Assembly: GCA_022728415.1 (NCBI GenBank)
Contig: JAIJJM010000051.1
Span: forward strand, 1-9,688
Source of the DNA: Collinsella sp.
GTDB taxonomy: Bacteria; Actinomycetota; Coriobacteriia; Coriobacteriales; Coriobacteriaceae
Direction of reading: 5' to 3'
Length of the DNA: 9,688 bases
In this document: piece after piece, positions 1 through 6,943 of the stretch
Position numbering within the stretch: the stretch's first letter is position 1
Layout of the letters: each line of letters starts with the position of its first letter
Program-made: the position numbers and the translations under genes
The notes under the pieces: generated by a model
Seen by the model: only the letters and a program-made list of their open reading frames with translations
The model's database searches: none
Told to the model about the DNA's origin: nothing

Positions 1-62
1 TCATCCGTTTCGCTGAAAAACATAACCCATAAAATGCTAGCTGTACCAGGAACCACCTCCTT

Positions 63-98
63 AGCCTGTGTAATCTCCCTTACACGGGCTTATTTTTT
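63..98 (+). terminator. CyaR intrinsic terminator
   Basis: The stem AGCCTGTGTAA (63-73) pairs with TTACACGGGCT (80-90) around the loop TCTCCC, and is followed by TATTTTTT (91-98). Most of this terminator is also the phage attachment core, so integration keeps the small RNA 3' end complete. Confidence 0.93.
72..98. other. P2-type attachment core (attR junction)
   Basis: Read on the - strand, positions 98 to 72 match the 27-bp P2 attachment core as I remember it (begins AAAAAATAAGCCCGTG and ends GGGAGATT). Sequence to the left is cyaR and the chromosome; sequence to the right leads into ogr. In the P2 map ogr is the last gene before attP, so this end is attR, the host/prophage boundary opposite the integrase gene. 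The other junction and int lie outside the window. Strand exchange occurs inside the core, so the exact crossover cannot be placed. Confidence 0.9.
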
Positions 99-139
99 AC
101 GCGTAATACGATGAAATAAAAGGATTTATTTCTGGTCAC

Positions 140-157
140 GTCCACACATTGACCACA
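140..157. promoter_or_regulatory. Candidate P2 integrase arm-type sites
   Basis: Two direct repeats, GTCCACA (140-146) and GACCACA (151-157), start 11 bp apart. Their complements TGTGGAC and TGTGGTC resemble the TGTGGACA-like arm-site motif recalled for P2 integrase. They lie 40-60 bp from the core on the phage side, where a P' arm is expected. Assignment rests on motif similarity and position only. Confidence 0.5.
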
Positions 158-162
158 TCGAC

Positions 163-190
163 AAAAAAGCCCCTCGACTGAGGGGCTTTC
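163..190 (-). terminator. Intrinsic terminator downstream of ogr
   Basis: A GC-rich hairpin, AAGCCCCTC (167-175) with GAGGGGCTT (180-188) and the loop GACT, is followed on the - strand by TTTTTT (168-163). It ends ogr and F-operon transcription before it runs antisense into cyaR. On the + strand the hairpin is followed by only a short T run, so it might also work weakly in that direction. Confidence 0.85.
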
Positions 191-199
191 TGTTTGTAA

Positions 200-418
200 T
201 TACATCCACATAATTTGCTGCCCTGACGGCAACGGGTGCGGCCTTACGGCGTGGACTTCTCCCGGCTTAACGATGTATCGCTGTACCGACTCATAAGTGA
301 TGAACGTGGCGCTGCAATTCACGTTCTGGCACTGGTGATAACGCTCTTTTGTCGTGTCAGTGATATAGCGACTTGTACGCGCATGTGCGGCATGCTGGCA
401 TAAAGGACAATGAAACAT
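200..418 (-). CDS. ogr: Late transcription activator Ogr (zinc finger)
   Basis: This 72-aa protein activates P2 late transcription by binding upstream of the late promoters and contacting the RNA polymerase alpha subunit. It has the hallmark zinc-binding pattern of the Ogr/Delta family, CX2C-X22-CX4C, formed by Cys4, Cys7, Cys30 and Cys35. A longer reading frame opens at 481, but the start at 418 is preferred for three reasons. It gives the usual 72-residue length with MFHCPLC at the N terminus. It has a ribosome site, AGAGGTG, at the right distance. The upstream in-frame ATGs fall at or before the predicted promoter. The gene is last before attR and is followed by a strong terminator. It can be reached by read-through from the F operon and probably from its own promoter at 453-481. 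Confidence 0.95.
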   Translation of the reverse strand: MFHCPLCQHAAHARTSRYITDTTKERYHQCQNVNCSATFITYESVQRYIVKPGEVHAVRPHPLPSGQQIMWM

Positions 419-452
419 CGCGAGCACCTCTTCCGGTTTTGTTGATGGTGCC

Positions 453-481
453 ATTTTAGTTAATTTATCCTTATAAAACAA
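453..481 (-). promoter_or_regulatory. Predicted sigma70 promoter of ogr
   Basis: On the - strand a TTGTTT box (481-476) and a TAAAAT box (458-453) are separated by exactly 17 bp of AT-rich sequence, predicting a start near 446. P2 ogr is known to have its own promoter in addition to read-through from the F operon. The position between the D stop and the ogr start fits. Confidence 0.55.
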
Positions 482-499
482 ACAGATAAATAATAAACA

Positions 500-1663
500 T
501 CACTCATCATCTTCTGTTTCGTACTCCACATCAGAAAGCCTGACCTCAAGCTCTAAGGACGTCGTGAAGCCGCTATTATTCAGAAAATGTGTCACCTTAG
601 TGATTGTCCAGTCCTGCTCGTCTATGACGCGCTTAAAGCCTGACACTTTAACCGGTGTTTCCGTGTAAATATCTGCCCGACCGGTAGCCAGGCTGATGGA
701 GAACTCCGCGACGCCCCGTTGCAGTTTGTCCCACTTTGCCTGAGCGGCGCGCATGGCCTGCGCTTTTGTGGCATATACCGTAGTCAGGGCAAAAACGTTG
801 TCAGCTTCACCGGCCATGTATTCACCTTCGCGCGCTTCCGGTACTTTTGGCGCTTTCTTCTGCGTGACCGGTTTCGCTTTCGGGTGCTCCAGTGCGCGCA
901 GGTGTTTTTCTTTCTTTTTGCGTTTCAGTTTTACCTTCTGCTTTTGAGGCTTCGGGTCTTTGGTGTGTAACCACTTTGCCGTTACACCGGTGTAGGCTCC
1001 ACGGTCAGCAATCGCAAAATGGTGACGGTCGCCATCGCTGCGGGTGATGGTAATCTGCGGGATTTTTTTACCGCTGGCCGTCACCCCCTGCCCCGCTTTG
1101 AGAAACAGCAGTTTTCCCATTTTTACCGACACCTCACCGCCGTTGCGTTCTGCAAGACGGGTCAGGAATTTCGCATCGGACTCCTGCGACTGGTCGATGT
1201 GCGGGATTTTAATTCCGGCCAGTGACGGAGCGATACTGGCTTCCAGCTTGTTACGGGAGGCTATCGCCTCAACAATCGCACCGAGCGTGGTGTCATGCCA
1301 GGAGCCTTCACGGCGGGAATTGAGCGTCCCGCGAAAATCTGCACTCCGGGCGCGGATGGTAACCACATCCGGCGCGCCCCGGTGTTCAACCTCATCAACG
1401 GTAAATTTCCCTTTGCATACCAGGGCAAAACCTTTCCAGCCGATATACACCGTCAGGACAGCGCCACGAATCGGTAGCTCGACCTGCCCGTCGGCATCGT
1501 TCAGTTCAATATCAAGCTGGTCAGCCTCAAAGCCCCGGTTATCCGTCAGGGTCATGCTCATCAGACGGTCGCTGATATTGCCGGTAATATCCCTGCTGTC
1601 GAGCATCAGCATGTAATCCGGCGTCAGCGTACTGCCTGCATCAAATGTCAGCGCATCCAGCAT
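500..1663 (-). CDS. D: Baseplate hub protein gpD
   Basis: At 387 aa this has the same length as P2 gpD, the late-control D family. It forms the trimeric hub under the tail tube, functionally like T4 gp27, and connects the tube to the spike. The N-terminal half carries recognisable family sequence (SMTLTDNRGFEADQLDIEL, residues 36-54). A very lysine-rich linker follows at about residues 234-273, then the C-terminal domain. The start codon overlaps the stop of U by one base (TAATG at 1665-1661), and no strong ribosome site precedes it, so translation is probably coupled to U. It is the last gene of the F operon. No truncation is seen. Confidence 0.95.
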   Translation of the reverse strand: MLDALTFDAGSTLTPDYMLMLDSRDITGNISDRLMSMTLTDNRGFEADQLDIELNDADGQVELPIRGAVLTVYIGWKGFALVCKGKFTVDEVEHRGAPDVVTIRARSADFRGTLNSRREGSWHDTTLGAIVEAIASRNKLEASIAPSLAGIKIPHIDQSQESDAKFLTRLAERNGGEVSVKMGKLLFLKAGQGVTASGKKIPQITITRSDGDRHHFAIADRGAYTGVTAKWLHTKDPKPQKQKVKLKRKKKEKHLRALEHPKAKPVTQKKAPKVPEAREGEYMAGEADNVFALTTVYATKAQAMRAAQAKWDKLQRGVAEFSISLATGRADIYTETPVKVSGFKRVIDEQDWTITKVTHFLNNSGFTTSLELEVRLSDVEYETEDDE

Positions 1664-2142
1664 TATCCCGCCCCCGTCATACCCGTGAATTTAGTCGCCA
1701 TACTGCCAGCCTTACCGATGAGCGATTCCGCCTGTTTACCGATATCGCCATAAAGCGCGGCCAGTGACTCATCAACGCGGGTGAGCGACAGCGTAAAATC
1801 AATTTTCCGTGGTGTGCCGTCTGCAAAGAAAATACTCCCTGTTTCACTCACCTTGCTGATGACATACATGCCGTAAATCATGCCGGTGCCATCCAGCAAC
1901 GGCCACGCCCGGCCTTCATCTGCCATCAGCCTGAGCGTGGTCATCGTCAGCTTGCCGCCGGTCAGTTCGGGATAAAGCACACCGGCCAGCGTCATGTTTT
2001 CCTCGCCAACGCCGAGAAACTGGTAGGCATCCCGTTTACCGATACGGGAATTTGACGGCCAGCGATAATCTGATTCACGCTGCATGGTCTGGTGTGGCAG
2101 CGTCTGGCGCATAAAAACAAACATACCTAACGCGAGCATCAT
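1663..2142 (-). CDS. U: Tail completion protein gpU
   Basis: This 159-aa protein matches P2 gpU in length and sequence character. In P2, gpU acts at the head-proximal end of the tail, capping the polymerised tube and sheath so that the tail can join the head. It starts with two consecutive ATGs (2142 and 2139). A near-perfect ribosome site, AAGGAGGTGA, lies just upstream and overlaps the stop codon of T (TAA at 2159-2157), so reinitiation after T is likely. The C terminus is glycine-rich and overlaps the D start by one base. It is part of the FI-FII-E-T-U-D operon and is intact. Confidence 0.94.
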   Translation of the reverse strand: MMLALGMFVFMRQTLPHQTMQRESDYRWPSNSRIGKRDAYQFLGVGEENMTLAGVLYPELTGGKLTMTTLRLMADEGRAWPLLDGTGMIYGMYVISKVSETGSIFFADGTPRKIDFTLSLTRVDESLAALYGDIGKQAESLIGKAGSMATKFTGMTGAG

Positions 2143-2156
2143 TTTTCGTCACCTCC

Positions 2157-4604
2157 TTAACCGTCATGCATCATGCTGGCACGGGCACGCGCACGTTTAT
2201 CCCGCTCGTATTTTTCGAGCGCATCCTGTAACTGGCGGTCAAGCTGTGTCCCCGGTGCAGTACCACCCGTCAGGCTGATGTGATATTCGTTTTTACTCTG
2301 GTCCACATAAGAGCGGCCAGCCGGTGCCGTGACCGGCTGATAAGCCTGATAGCCTGCATAAGAGCTGGTCGCCGGAATATAACCACCGCTGCCATACGTG
2401 GCGGCTTGAGTTCTGGCGGCGGTCTGGTCAAGTGTGTCTGACTCTTTGTTGATAACACCGAGTTTTTCCAGTACCCAGTCAATACCGCTGCGCAGTTTGT
2501 TGAACGCATTAAGCGGCAGCATCAGCGCGTCAGCCAGTGCCTGCCCGAACATGACGCCCGTATCACGGCAACGGTTCAGGGTGTCCTGGGTGGCTTTGAC
2601 CGGGGCAATCAGGTTTTTAAACCACTGCCACGCGGCCTGTAACTTTTCGCCCAGCCAGTCAAACACCGGCTTAAGTGGCGTGAACAGTTCCCCCACTGGC
2701 GCAAATGCCACTTTCAGCCCTTCAACCACACCGCCAAAGAATGCGCTGACAGGCTCCCAGTATTTACGGATAAGCAACGCCCCGGCGACAATGGCAGCCA
2801 CCACGGCCACAACCGGCCAGCTAATCACCCCGATAGCAGTCATAACGGCACTGCCAACCGTCGTGAAGATTGCACCCATTGCGCCTGCTGCCGCGATGAT
2901 GGCATTGATGCCGGTGATAACCGGCCAGGCTACAAGACCAATTGCACCGATGATGCCAATAAGCGCCAGCGCGCCACCGGCAATGATGCCAATGGTTGAC
3001 GCCAGTGATTTGTTTTTCTGGATCCAGCCGTCGAGTTTTAACACATACTTTGTGGCCGTCTGTGTGAGCTTACGCAGTGCGCCTTCCTGCTGGTCAAACA
3101 GGTCTGTCCCCACCGCCTCATAAGCGGACTGAAACTCTTTAAAGTCACCGCCGAGGTTGTCCTGCATGATATTTACCAGCTCGGCGGTCTTCCCGTCTGA
3201 GGCTTTAAACGCAGCGGTCAGTTTGTCCAGCTTTCCGGTTGAGGCGGCAGTCATCAGCACGGCGGCGGCTGAGCTGGCCTCCTCCCCGAAAATAGTTTTC
3301 ATGTATTCAGCCTGCTGGGCAGTACCGAGCCGGTTTTTCTCAAAACTGGCCTGCATTTCTTTCAGAATGGTAAATATTGGCCGGGTGTTTCCCTTGCTGT
3401 CTGAGGTTTTCACTCCAAGCTCTTTGAGTGCATCCCATGCTTTTCCCGTCGGTGCCTGCAGGCGGCTTAACACGGCACGGCTTCCCGTCCCCGCCATTGA
3501 GCCTGTGATTTTTGCATCATGCAGCGCCCCGACCATTGCGGCGGTTTCTTCAATGCTGACACCGGCATTTTTTGCCACAGGTGCGGCATAGGTCAGCGCA
3601 TCGCTCATGCCGTCAAAATCGGCGGCGGTTTTGTTCATCGTCATGGAGAGAACATCCCCGATATGAGCGACCTTATCGTTTGAAAGCTGAAAGGCGGATT
3701 TCATCCCCATCAGCAGGGCGGCGTTTTCTTCCATCGTGCGGCGGTTCGCCAGCGCCATATTCAGCGTGACCGGCGTTGCCGCCTGAATGGCATCAACATC
3801 CCCACCCGCTTTCGCGATGATTATCTGTGCACCGGCCGCATCATCCGCCGAAGCGGCGGTATTGTCGCCGAGCTGGCGCGCCTGTTTGCGTAGTGCGGTC
3901 ATTTCGGCGGAGTCTTTTGCCACTCCGAGCACGGCCTGCAATTCTGAGTTTTTCTGCGCAAACTCATAACCGGGCATCAGCAACTTAACTCCGGCCATCG
4001 TTCCCGCCGCCGCAATCCCCACACCGGCAGCGCCCACCGAGGCCATATTTCCGGCCAGCTCCTTTCCGGCCTGATAACGCTGTTTGACTGCGTTAAGTTT
4101 TGCCTGTTGCGCACTGACACGCGCCAGCGCGTCGCGCTGACGGTTAAGCTGTGCGGTGGTTTCACTGATACGGTTTTTCAGTCCCTGCTCATCATGTGCA
4201 AGATTGCGGGTATTAATTCCCACAGCGGCCAGTTCCCGCTGCTGGCGTTTAACGGAATCCGTCAGGCGGTTATATTTCGCCTGTAAGTCCTCCGCCGCAC
4301 GCTTTGCGGATTCCAGCACTTTCGCCTGAGCACGGGTCGGACGTTCGGTGTTTTTAAACTGTGTGGCAAGGGCTTCTGCTTCCTGCCGAGCCTTTTCAAG
4401 TGCATGACCAGTCACGGCGAGCTGTGCACTGGTCTTGCGGAATCCCTCAATACGGGATGCCTGACCGTTCAGCTCGCGCAGTGATTTTTGTGTTTCCCGG
4501 ATATCCCCCGACAGCGACTTGCTCGCTGTGCGGATGGATTTAAACGGGCGGGATGCCTGGTCAACAGCCCTGAGCAATACCTGTAATTTTACATTGTTAC
4601 TCAT
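2157..4604 (-). CDS. T: Tail tape measure protein gpT
   Basis: At 815 aa this equals P2 gpT, the tape measure whose length sets tail length and which is thought to leave the tail during DNA injection. Residues 1 to about 180 are strongly helical and charged, with coiled-coil character. Residues about 215-450 correspond to the conserved phage tail tape-measure core. A long, very hydrophobic stretch (about 534-612) contains several potential membrane-inserting helices separated by glycine, as is usual for tape measures. The C terminus is charged (KYERDKRARARASMMHDG). The ATG at 4604 overlaps the end of the frameshifted E' reading frame by 8 bases and has only a weak ribosome site (GCGGAA), so it is probably coupled to E' translation. 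The neighbours E and E' are its expected chaperones. Confidence 0.95.
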   Translation of the reverse strand: MSNNVKLQVLLRAVDQASRPFKSIRTASKSLSGDIRETQKSLRELNGQASRIEGFRKTSAQLAVTGHALEKARQEAEALATQFKNTERPTRAQAKVLESAKRAAEDLQAKYNRLTDSVKRQQRELAAVGINTRNLAHDEQGLKNRISETTAQLNRQRDALARVSAQQAKLNAVKQRYQAGKELAGNMASVGAAGVGIAAAGTMAGVKLLMPGYEFAQKNSELQAVLGVAKDSAEMTALRKQARQLGDNTAASADDAAGAQIIIAKAGGDVDAIQAATPVTLNMALANRRTMEENAALLMGMKSAFQLSNDKVAHIGDVLSMTMNKTAADFDGMSDALTYAAPVAKNAGVSIEETAAMVGALHDAKITGSMAGTGSRAVLSRLQAPTGKAWDALKELGVKTSDSKGNTRPIFTILKEMQASFEKNRLGTAQQAEYMKTIFGEEASSAAAVLMTAASTGKLDKLTAAFKASDGKTAELVNIMQDNLGGDFKEFQSAYEAVGTDLFDQQEGALRKLTQTATKYVLKLDGWIQKNKSLASTIGIIAGGALALIGIIGAIGLVAWPVITGINAIIAAAGAMGAIFTTVGSAVMTAIGVISWPVVAVVAAIVAGALLIRKYWEPVSAFFGGVVEGLKVAFAPVGELFTPLKPVFDWLGEKLQAAWQWFKNLIAPVKATQDTLNRCRDTGVMFGQALADALMLPLNAFNKLRSGIDWVLEKLGVINKESDTLDQTAARTQAATYGSGGYIPATSSYAGYQAYQPVTAPAGRSYVDQSKNEYHISLTGGTAPGTQLDRQLQDALEKYERDKRARARASMMHDG

Positions 4605-5024
4605 TCGTGTTTCCGCTTCGCCGGAGCGCCTTTTCGCGCCATGTGATGAGTTCGGTCAGGCTCATGGGATACAGTTCTGATGGCGGCCAGTGAAATATCA
4701 CTGCCACATCCGCCATCAGGTCATCGACCGAGAGATTTTTCGGAAACGTCACTGCACCGAGTTCGGCGACAAAAAACCGACCACCTTACCGGCCAGCGCC
4801 ACAAGGTCAGGCAGCTCCAGCGCGGCGACCTCCTGCTCAGTCAGCATCGGTGCCGTCATGCGCGGCAGCACTTTAATCAGTGCATCGACTTCGGAGTTTG
4901 CGACCGCAGCCAGACTGACACCGCGCAGCGTCCCGGCATTGGGTTTCATCAGCGTGACCTGTTCGATAACCTGCTCACCACGCTTGACCGGATTGTCCAG
5001 GGTAATCACATTTTCTTTGTTCAT
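4597..5024 (-). CDS. E': gpE+E' tape-measure chaperone (-1 frameshift product)
   Basis: A programmed -1 frameshift at TTTTTTG (4776-4770) fuses the first 85 residues of gpE to a 57-residue extension. I translated the extension by hand: it begins VAELGAVTFPKNLSVDDLMA, contains WPPSELYPMSLTELITWRE, and ends SGNTNE at a TAA (4599-4597). The total of 142 aa equals the P2 E+E' product. The same arrangement exists in lambda (G-T) and most long-tailed phages; the extension is thought to contact tube protein while the E part binds the tape measure. The extension has no start codon of its own at the shift point and overlaps the start of T by 8 bases. The coordinates cover both parts; the reading frame changes at 4770. 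Confidence 0.93.
4749..5024 (-). CDS. E: Tape-measure chaperone gpE
   Basis: This 91-aa protein corresponds to P2 gpE, a tail assembly protein equivalent to lambda gpG. It is made in excess of the frameshifted form and is thought to help the tape measure fold and recruit tube subunits. The start at 5024 gives MNKENVITLDNPVKRGE and is preceded by AAGTGAG as a modest ribosome site. Close to its 3' end, codons 84-85 (TTT TTG) form the slippery heptamer TTTTTTG (4776-4770), where some ribosomes move to the -1 frame. The unshifted frame ends six codons later at TGA. The gene is separated from FII by a hairpin-containing gap. Confidence 0.94.
   Translation of the reverse strand: MNKENVITLDNPVKRGEQVIEQVTLMKPNAGTLRGVSLAAVANSEVDALIKVLPRMTAPMLTEQEVAALELPDLVALAGKVVGFLSPNSVQ
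4770..4776 (-). promoter_or_regulatory. Slippery heptamer for -1 ribosomal frameshift
   Basis: TTTTTTG, read as GGT TTT TTG in the E frame, is the slippery site described for P2 E/E'. Tandem slippage gives TTT TTT followed by GTC in the -1 frame. I see no strong stem immediately downstream: only CCGA/TCGG with a 2-nt loop. Any stimulating structure is therefore weak or more distant. Confidence 0.9.
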
Positions 5025-5052
5025 GGTTTTCTCACTTCTGAATCAGGGTTAA

Positions 5053-5073
5053 CCGGTCAGCCTGGCTGACCGG
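5053..5073 (-). other. Intercistronic hairpin between FII and E
   Basis: CCGGTCAG (5053-5060) is a perfect 8-bp inverted repeat with CTGACCGG (5066-5073) around CCTGG. It lies 7 bp after the FII stop. On the - strand it is followed by TTAACC rather than a U tract, so it does not look like a complete intrinsic terminator. A role in mRNA stability or in lowering E relative to tube protein is an inference. Confidence 0.7.
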
Positions 5074-5080
5074 ATGAAAA

Positions 5081-5599
5081 TCACAGGCCGATATTGCGGC
5101 GGTGTTGCTCCAGCCGGTCGACGCCGTTCACCTTCTCAATCATGTTGATGGTGTCGATTTCGACCAGCTCCTTACCGTCCATCGTCAGCCGGAAATAGGT
5201 GCAGACCACGGAGATTTTCGACTCAGTGTCTTCTCCCTGTTTACCCTCGCCGGTGTCGATTTCTTTCTGACGGCCACGCATGACCACTTCGACGGCCACC
5301 GTTTCGCCGGTATCGTCACGCTGGTAAGAGCCTGCAAAACGAATCGGCACAGCATCCACACCGGTTGCGGCGTAAAGCTCCCAGATAACCGAATCCGGGA
5401 AGCCCCCGAGCGACCACTCCATTGACAGCGCATCGTCATCAAGGCCGAGGTCTACCGGTGCGCTGCCGTTCATCCCCGCACCGCGATAGTTTTCGAGCTT
5501 ACGGGTCAGTTTTGGCAGCGTGACGGACTTTGCAACGCCCTGATAGCTGTAGCCGTTCAGAAAGACGTTCATTAACTTGAGTTTGCGCGGCATTGCCAT
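5081..5599 (-). CDS. FII: Major tail tube protein gpFII
   Basis: This 172-aa protein has the length and sequence of P2 gpFII (MAMPRKLKLMNVFLNGYSYQ at the N terminus). It polymerises as stacked rings to form the inner tube of the contractile tail, inside the FI sheath. The ATG at 5599 has a good ribosome site (AAGGAG, 8 nt away) overlapping the end of FI. A second ATG two codons later (5593) would fit the spacing less well. The gene is second in the F operon, 12 bp after FI, as expected for a high-level structural protein, and is followed by a hairpin before E. It shows no defects. Confidence 0.96.
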   Translation of the reverse strand: MAMPRKLKLMNVFLNGYSYQGVAKSVTLPKLTRKLENYRGAGMNGSAPVDLGLDDDALSMEWSLGGFPDSVIWELYAATGVDAVPIRFAGSYQRDDTGETVAVEVVMRGRQKEIDTGEGKQGEDTESKISVVCTYFRLTMDGKELVEIDTINMIEKVNGVDRLEQHRRNIGL

Positions 5600-5611
5600 C
5601 GGTCAGGCTCC

Positions 5612-6802
5612 TTAATTGCTGTTAACCGAGGTGACCAGATTTGCCAGGTATTTATCGGTAATACGCTGGCGCAGGGTCAGGTTTTCAAGAGGAGGCACCG
5701 GTGTATAGTCGTAGTCGATATACAGTTTTCCGGCCTTGAGGGTTTCCGCATCGTTGGATTCTTCGCTGAACCAGCAGGTCGCATCCACGATATAGCCGTT
5801 TGTTTTCAGCTCACGGAATTTGGCATTGATGCCGTCAACGATGTCGCGAATCAGCGTTGCGGTGATGGGCTTGTCCACCGCCCACATGTGCGCCTCAGCC
5901 ATCGTGTCGGCCAGCACCTGCGCGGTGCGGGTGTAGTTTTCAAAGAGGAACAGCGGGTCATCAGAGCAGGTACGGTTACCCCAGAATCGGAAACCGTCAC
6001 GGCGAATCAGCGTTGTGACACCTGACTCGTTCAACAGGTCAGCATCGGTGCCGGACTCCTGCAAATCCCAGAATACAGAGGCACTGATGCCGGTAACACC
6101 GTTTACCCCGACGTTGGACAGCGTTTTATGCCAGCCCTGCTCCTGGTCGATTTTAGCGCGCAGGCCCAGCGCACGGGCGGTGGCATACGCGGTGGCGGTG
6201 GTACTGGCGACCGTATCCCATGCGAGGAAATCCGGCCAGATGACCATCAGCTCACGCTGGCTGAAATTCTGGCGGTAGGCTTTCACCTCGGAAATGGTCT
6301 TACAGCCCCATGCGCTGATATATCCGAAAGCGCGCAGCTTCTGACAGACGGATGCCAGTGCAACAGCCACCTCTTTGGTGTCCAGCCCCGGCACACCGAG
6401 AATACGCGGTTTAACACCGGTTACCGACTCCGCCGCCAGCAGGGCTTTTAGTCCGGTATACTGACCGTTTTCGTCGGTGGTGCCGATGATATTGGAAACG
6501 GTCTGCGCGAGTTTCGTTTCCTCGTCATCACCGGTGCCGTCTTCCACGCGCACGACAACGGTGACCGGTTTTGACTGGTCGGCGATGGCCTGCAACGATG
6601 CCGCCAGCGTGCCTTTTTTACCGGCCTTTGCAATTGCGCTCTGCACATTGGTAATCAGCACCGGTTTATTGAGGGGGAAGGTTTCCGCATCCGCATCGCT
6701 GGCCGTGCAGACCATGCCGACAATGGCCGTGGATACGGTGGAAATGACGCGGGTGCCGTCGTTAATCTCCAGCACCTGCACGCCGTGATGATAGTCACTC
6801 AT
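5612..6802 (-). CDS. FI: Tail sheath protein gpFI
   Basis: At 396 aa this matches P2 gpFI, the contractile sheath subunit. Sheath rings surround the FII tube and shorten on infection to drive the tube through the cell envelope. The N terminus is MSDYHHGVQVLEINDGTR; the C terminus includes the conserved-looking YTPVPPLENLTLRQRITDKY. The start at 6802 is supported by GGAG eight bases upstream and by the unusually clear length match. It is the first gene of the F operon, preceded by a leader of about 75 nt and an Ogr-dependent late promoter. The gene is complete. Confidence 0.96.
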   Translation of the reverse strand: MSDYHHGVQVLEINDGTRVISTVSTAIVGMVCTASDADAETFPLNKPVLITNVQSAIAKAGKKGTLAASLQAIADQSKPVTVVVRVEDGTGDDEETKLAQTVSNIIGTTDENGQYTGLKALLAAESVTGVKPRILGVPGLDTKEVAVALASVCQKLRAFGYISAWGCKTISEVKAYRQNFSQRELMVIWPDFLAWDTVASTTATAYATARALGLRAKIDQEQGWHKTLSNVGVNGVTGISASVFWDLQESGTDADLLNESGVTTLIRRDGFRFWGNRTCSDDPLFLFENYTRTAQVLADTMAEAHMWAVDKPITATLIRDIVDGINAKFRELKTNGYIVDATCWFSEESNDAETLKAGKLYIDYDYTPVPPLENLTLRQRITDKYLANLVTSVNSN

Positions 6803-6880
6803 CCGTTTAACTCCGTGGTTAATGGGTGCAACTATTTTCCGTTGGGTAGTACATGAGACGCTATTTGACCTGGCTGGTCA
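6803..6880 (-). other. F-operon mRNA leader with 5' hairpin
   Basis: This is the predicted untranslated leader between the late promoter and FI. At its 5' end is a perfect 5-bp inverted repeat, TGACC (6866-6870) with GGTCA (6876-6880) around a 5-nt loop, which would sit at or next to the first transcribed base. The ribosome site GGAG is at 6814-6811. The transcription start is inferred from the Ogr site, not measured. Confidence 0.5.
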
Positions 6881-6884
6881 GGGG

Positions 6885-6943
6885 ATGAAACAACAGATAA
6901 AGAAAAGGCGGGAAATCAGCCCGCCTGTCCTGATTTGTACACA
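6885..6943 (-). promoter_or_regulatory. Ogr-dependent late promoter PF
   Basis: On the - strand there is an exact TGT-N12-ACA dyad (6943-6926), the published form of the Ogr/Delta binding site, which is centred near -55 in P2 late promoters. That spacing places the start near 6879, with TTTCAT (6890-6885) as a plausible weak -10; TTATCT (6900-6895) is a second choice. No -35 box is seen, as usual for these activator-dependent promoters. It drives the FI-to-D operon. Confidence 0.82.
6899..6925 (-). terminator. Intrinsic terminator embedded in PF
   Basis: GGCGGG (6907-6912) pairs with CCCGCC (6920-6925) around a 7-nt loop, and the - strand continues with TTTTCTTT (6906-6899). This would stop transcripts arriving from H, G or the cargo gene. 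The hairpin begins at the base directly next to the Ogr dyad and occupies the spacer where a -35 element would be. Confidence 0.75.

Larger units (their letters stand above)
12..98 (+). ncRNA. cyaR: CyaR (RyeE) Hfq-dependent small RNA
   Basis: This is the 87-nt small RNA CyaR, recognised from its sequence: it starts GCTGAAAAACATAACCC and ends in an intrinsic terminator. CyaR is a CRP-activated, Hfq-binding RNA that represses ompX, nadE, luxS and yqaE by pairing near their ribosome sites. The C-rich segment ACCACCTCCTT (52-62) is the expected anti-Shine-Dalgarno seed. The terminator is an 11-bp stem (63-73 with 80-90, one G-U pair) and a U tract (91-98). In E. coli K-12 cyaR lies between yegQ and the P2 remnant gene ogrK, which matches an ogr gene immediately downstream here. 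The gene is intact even though a prophage begins at its 3' end. Its promoter would lie mostly outside the window. Confidence 0.95.

Noticed and set aside
419..481. A 21-codon N-terminal extension of Ogr.
   Set aside because: The start at 418 gives the standard 72 residues and a good ribosome site; the extension overlaps the predicted promoter.
1044..1616. A 190-codon open frame on the + strand inside D.
   Set aside because: It is antisense to a full-length P2 gene of certain identity, has low-complexity Ser/Arg composition, and has no ribosome site.
2434..3123. A 229-codon open frame on the + strand inside T.
   Set aside because: It is a shadow of the biased codon use in the tape-measure gene; the Ala/Ser/Pro/Thr-rich translation resembles no protein and has no start signals.
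4605..4748. An apparent gap or broken gene between E and T.
   Set aside because: It is fully explained by the -1 frameshift extension E'; the frame is intact to its stop at 4597.
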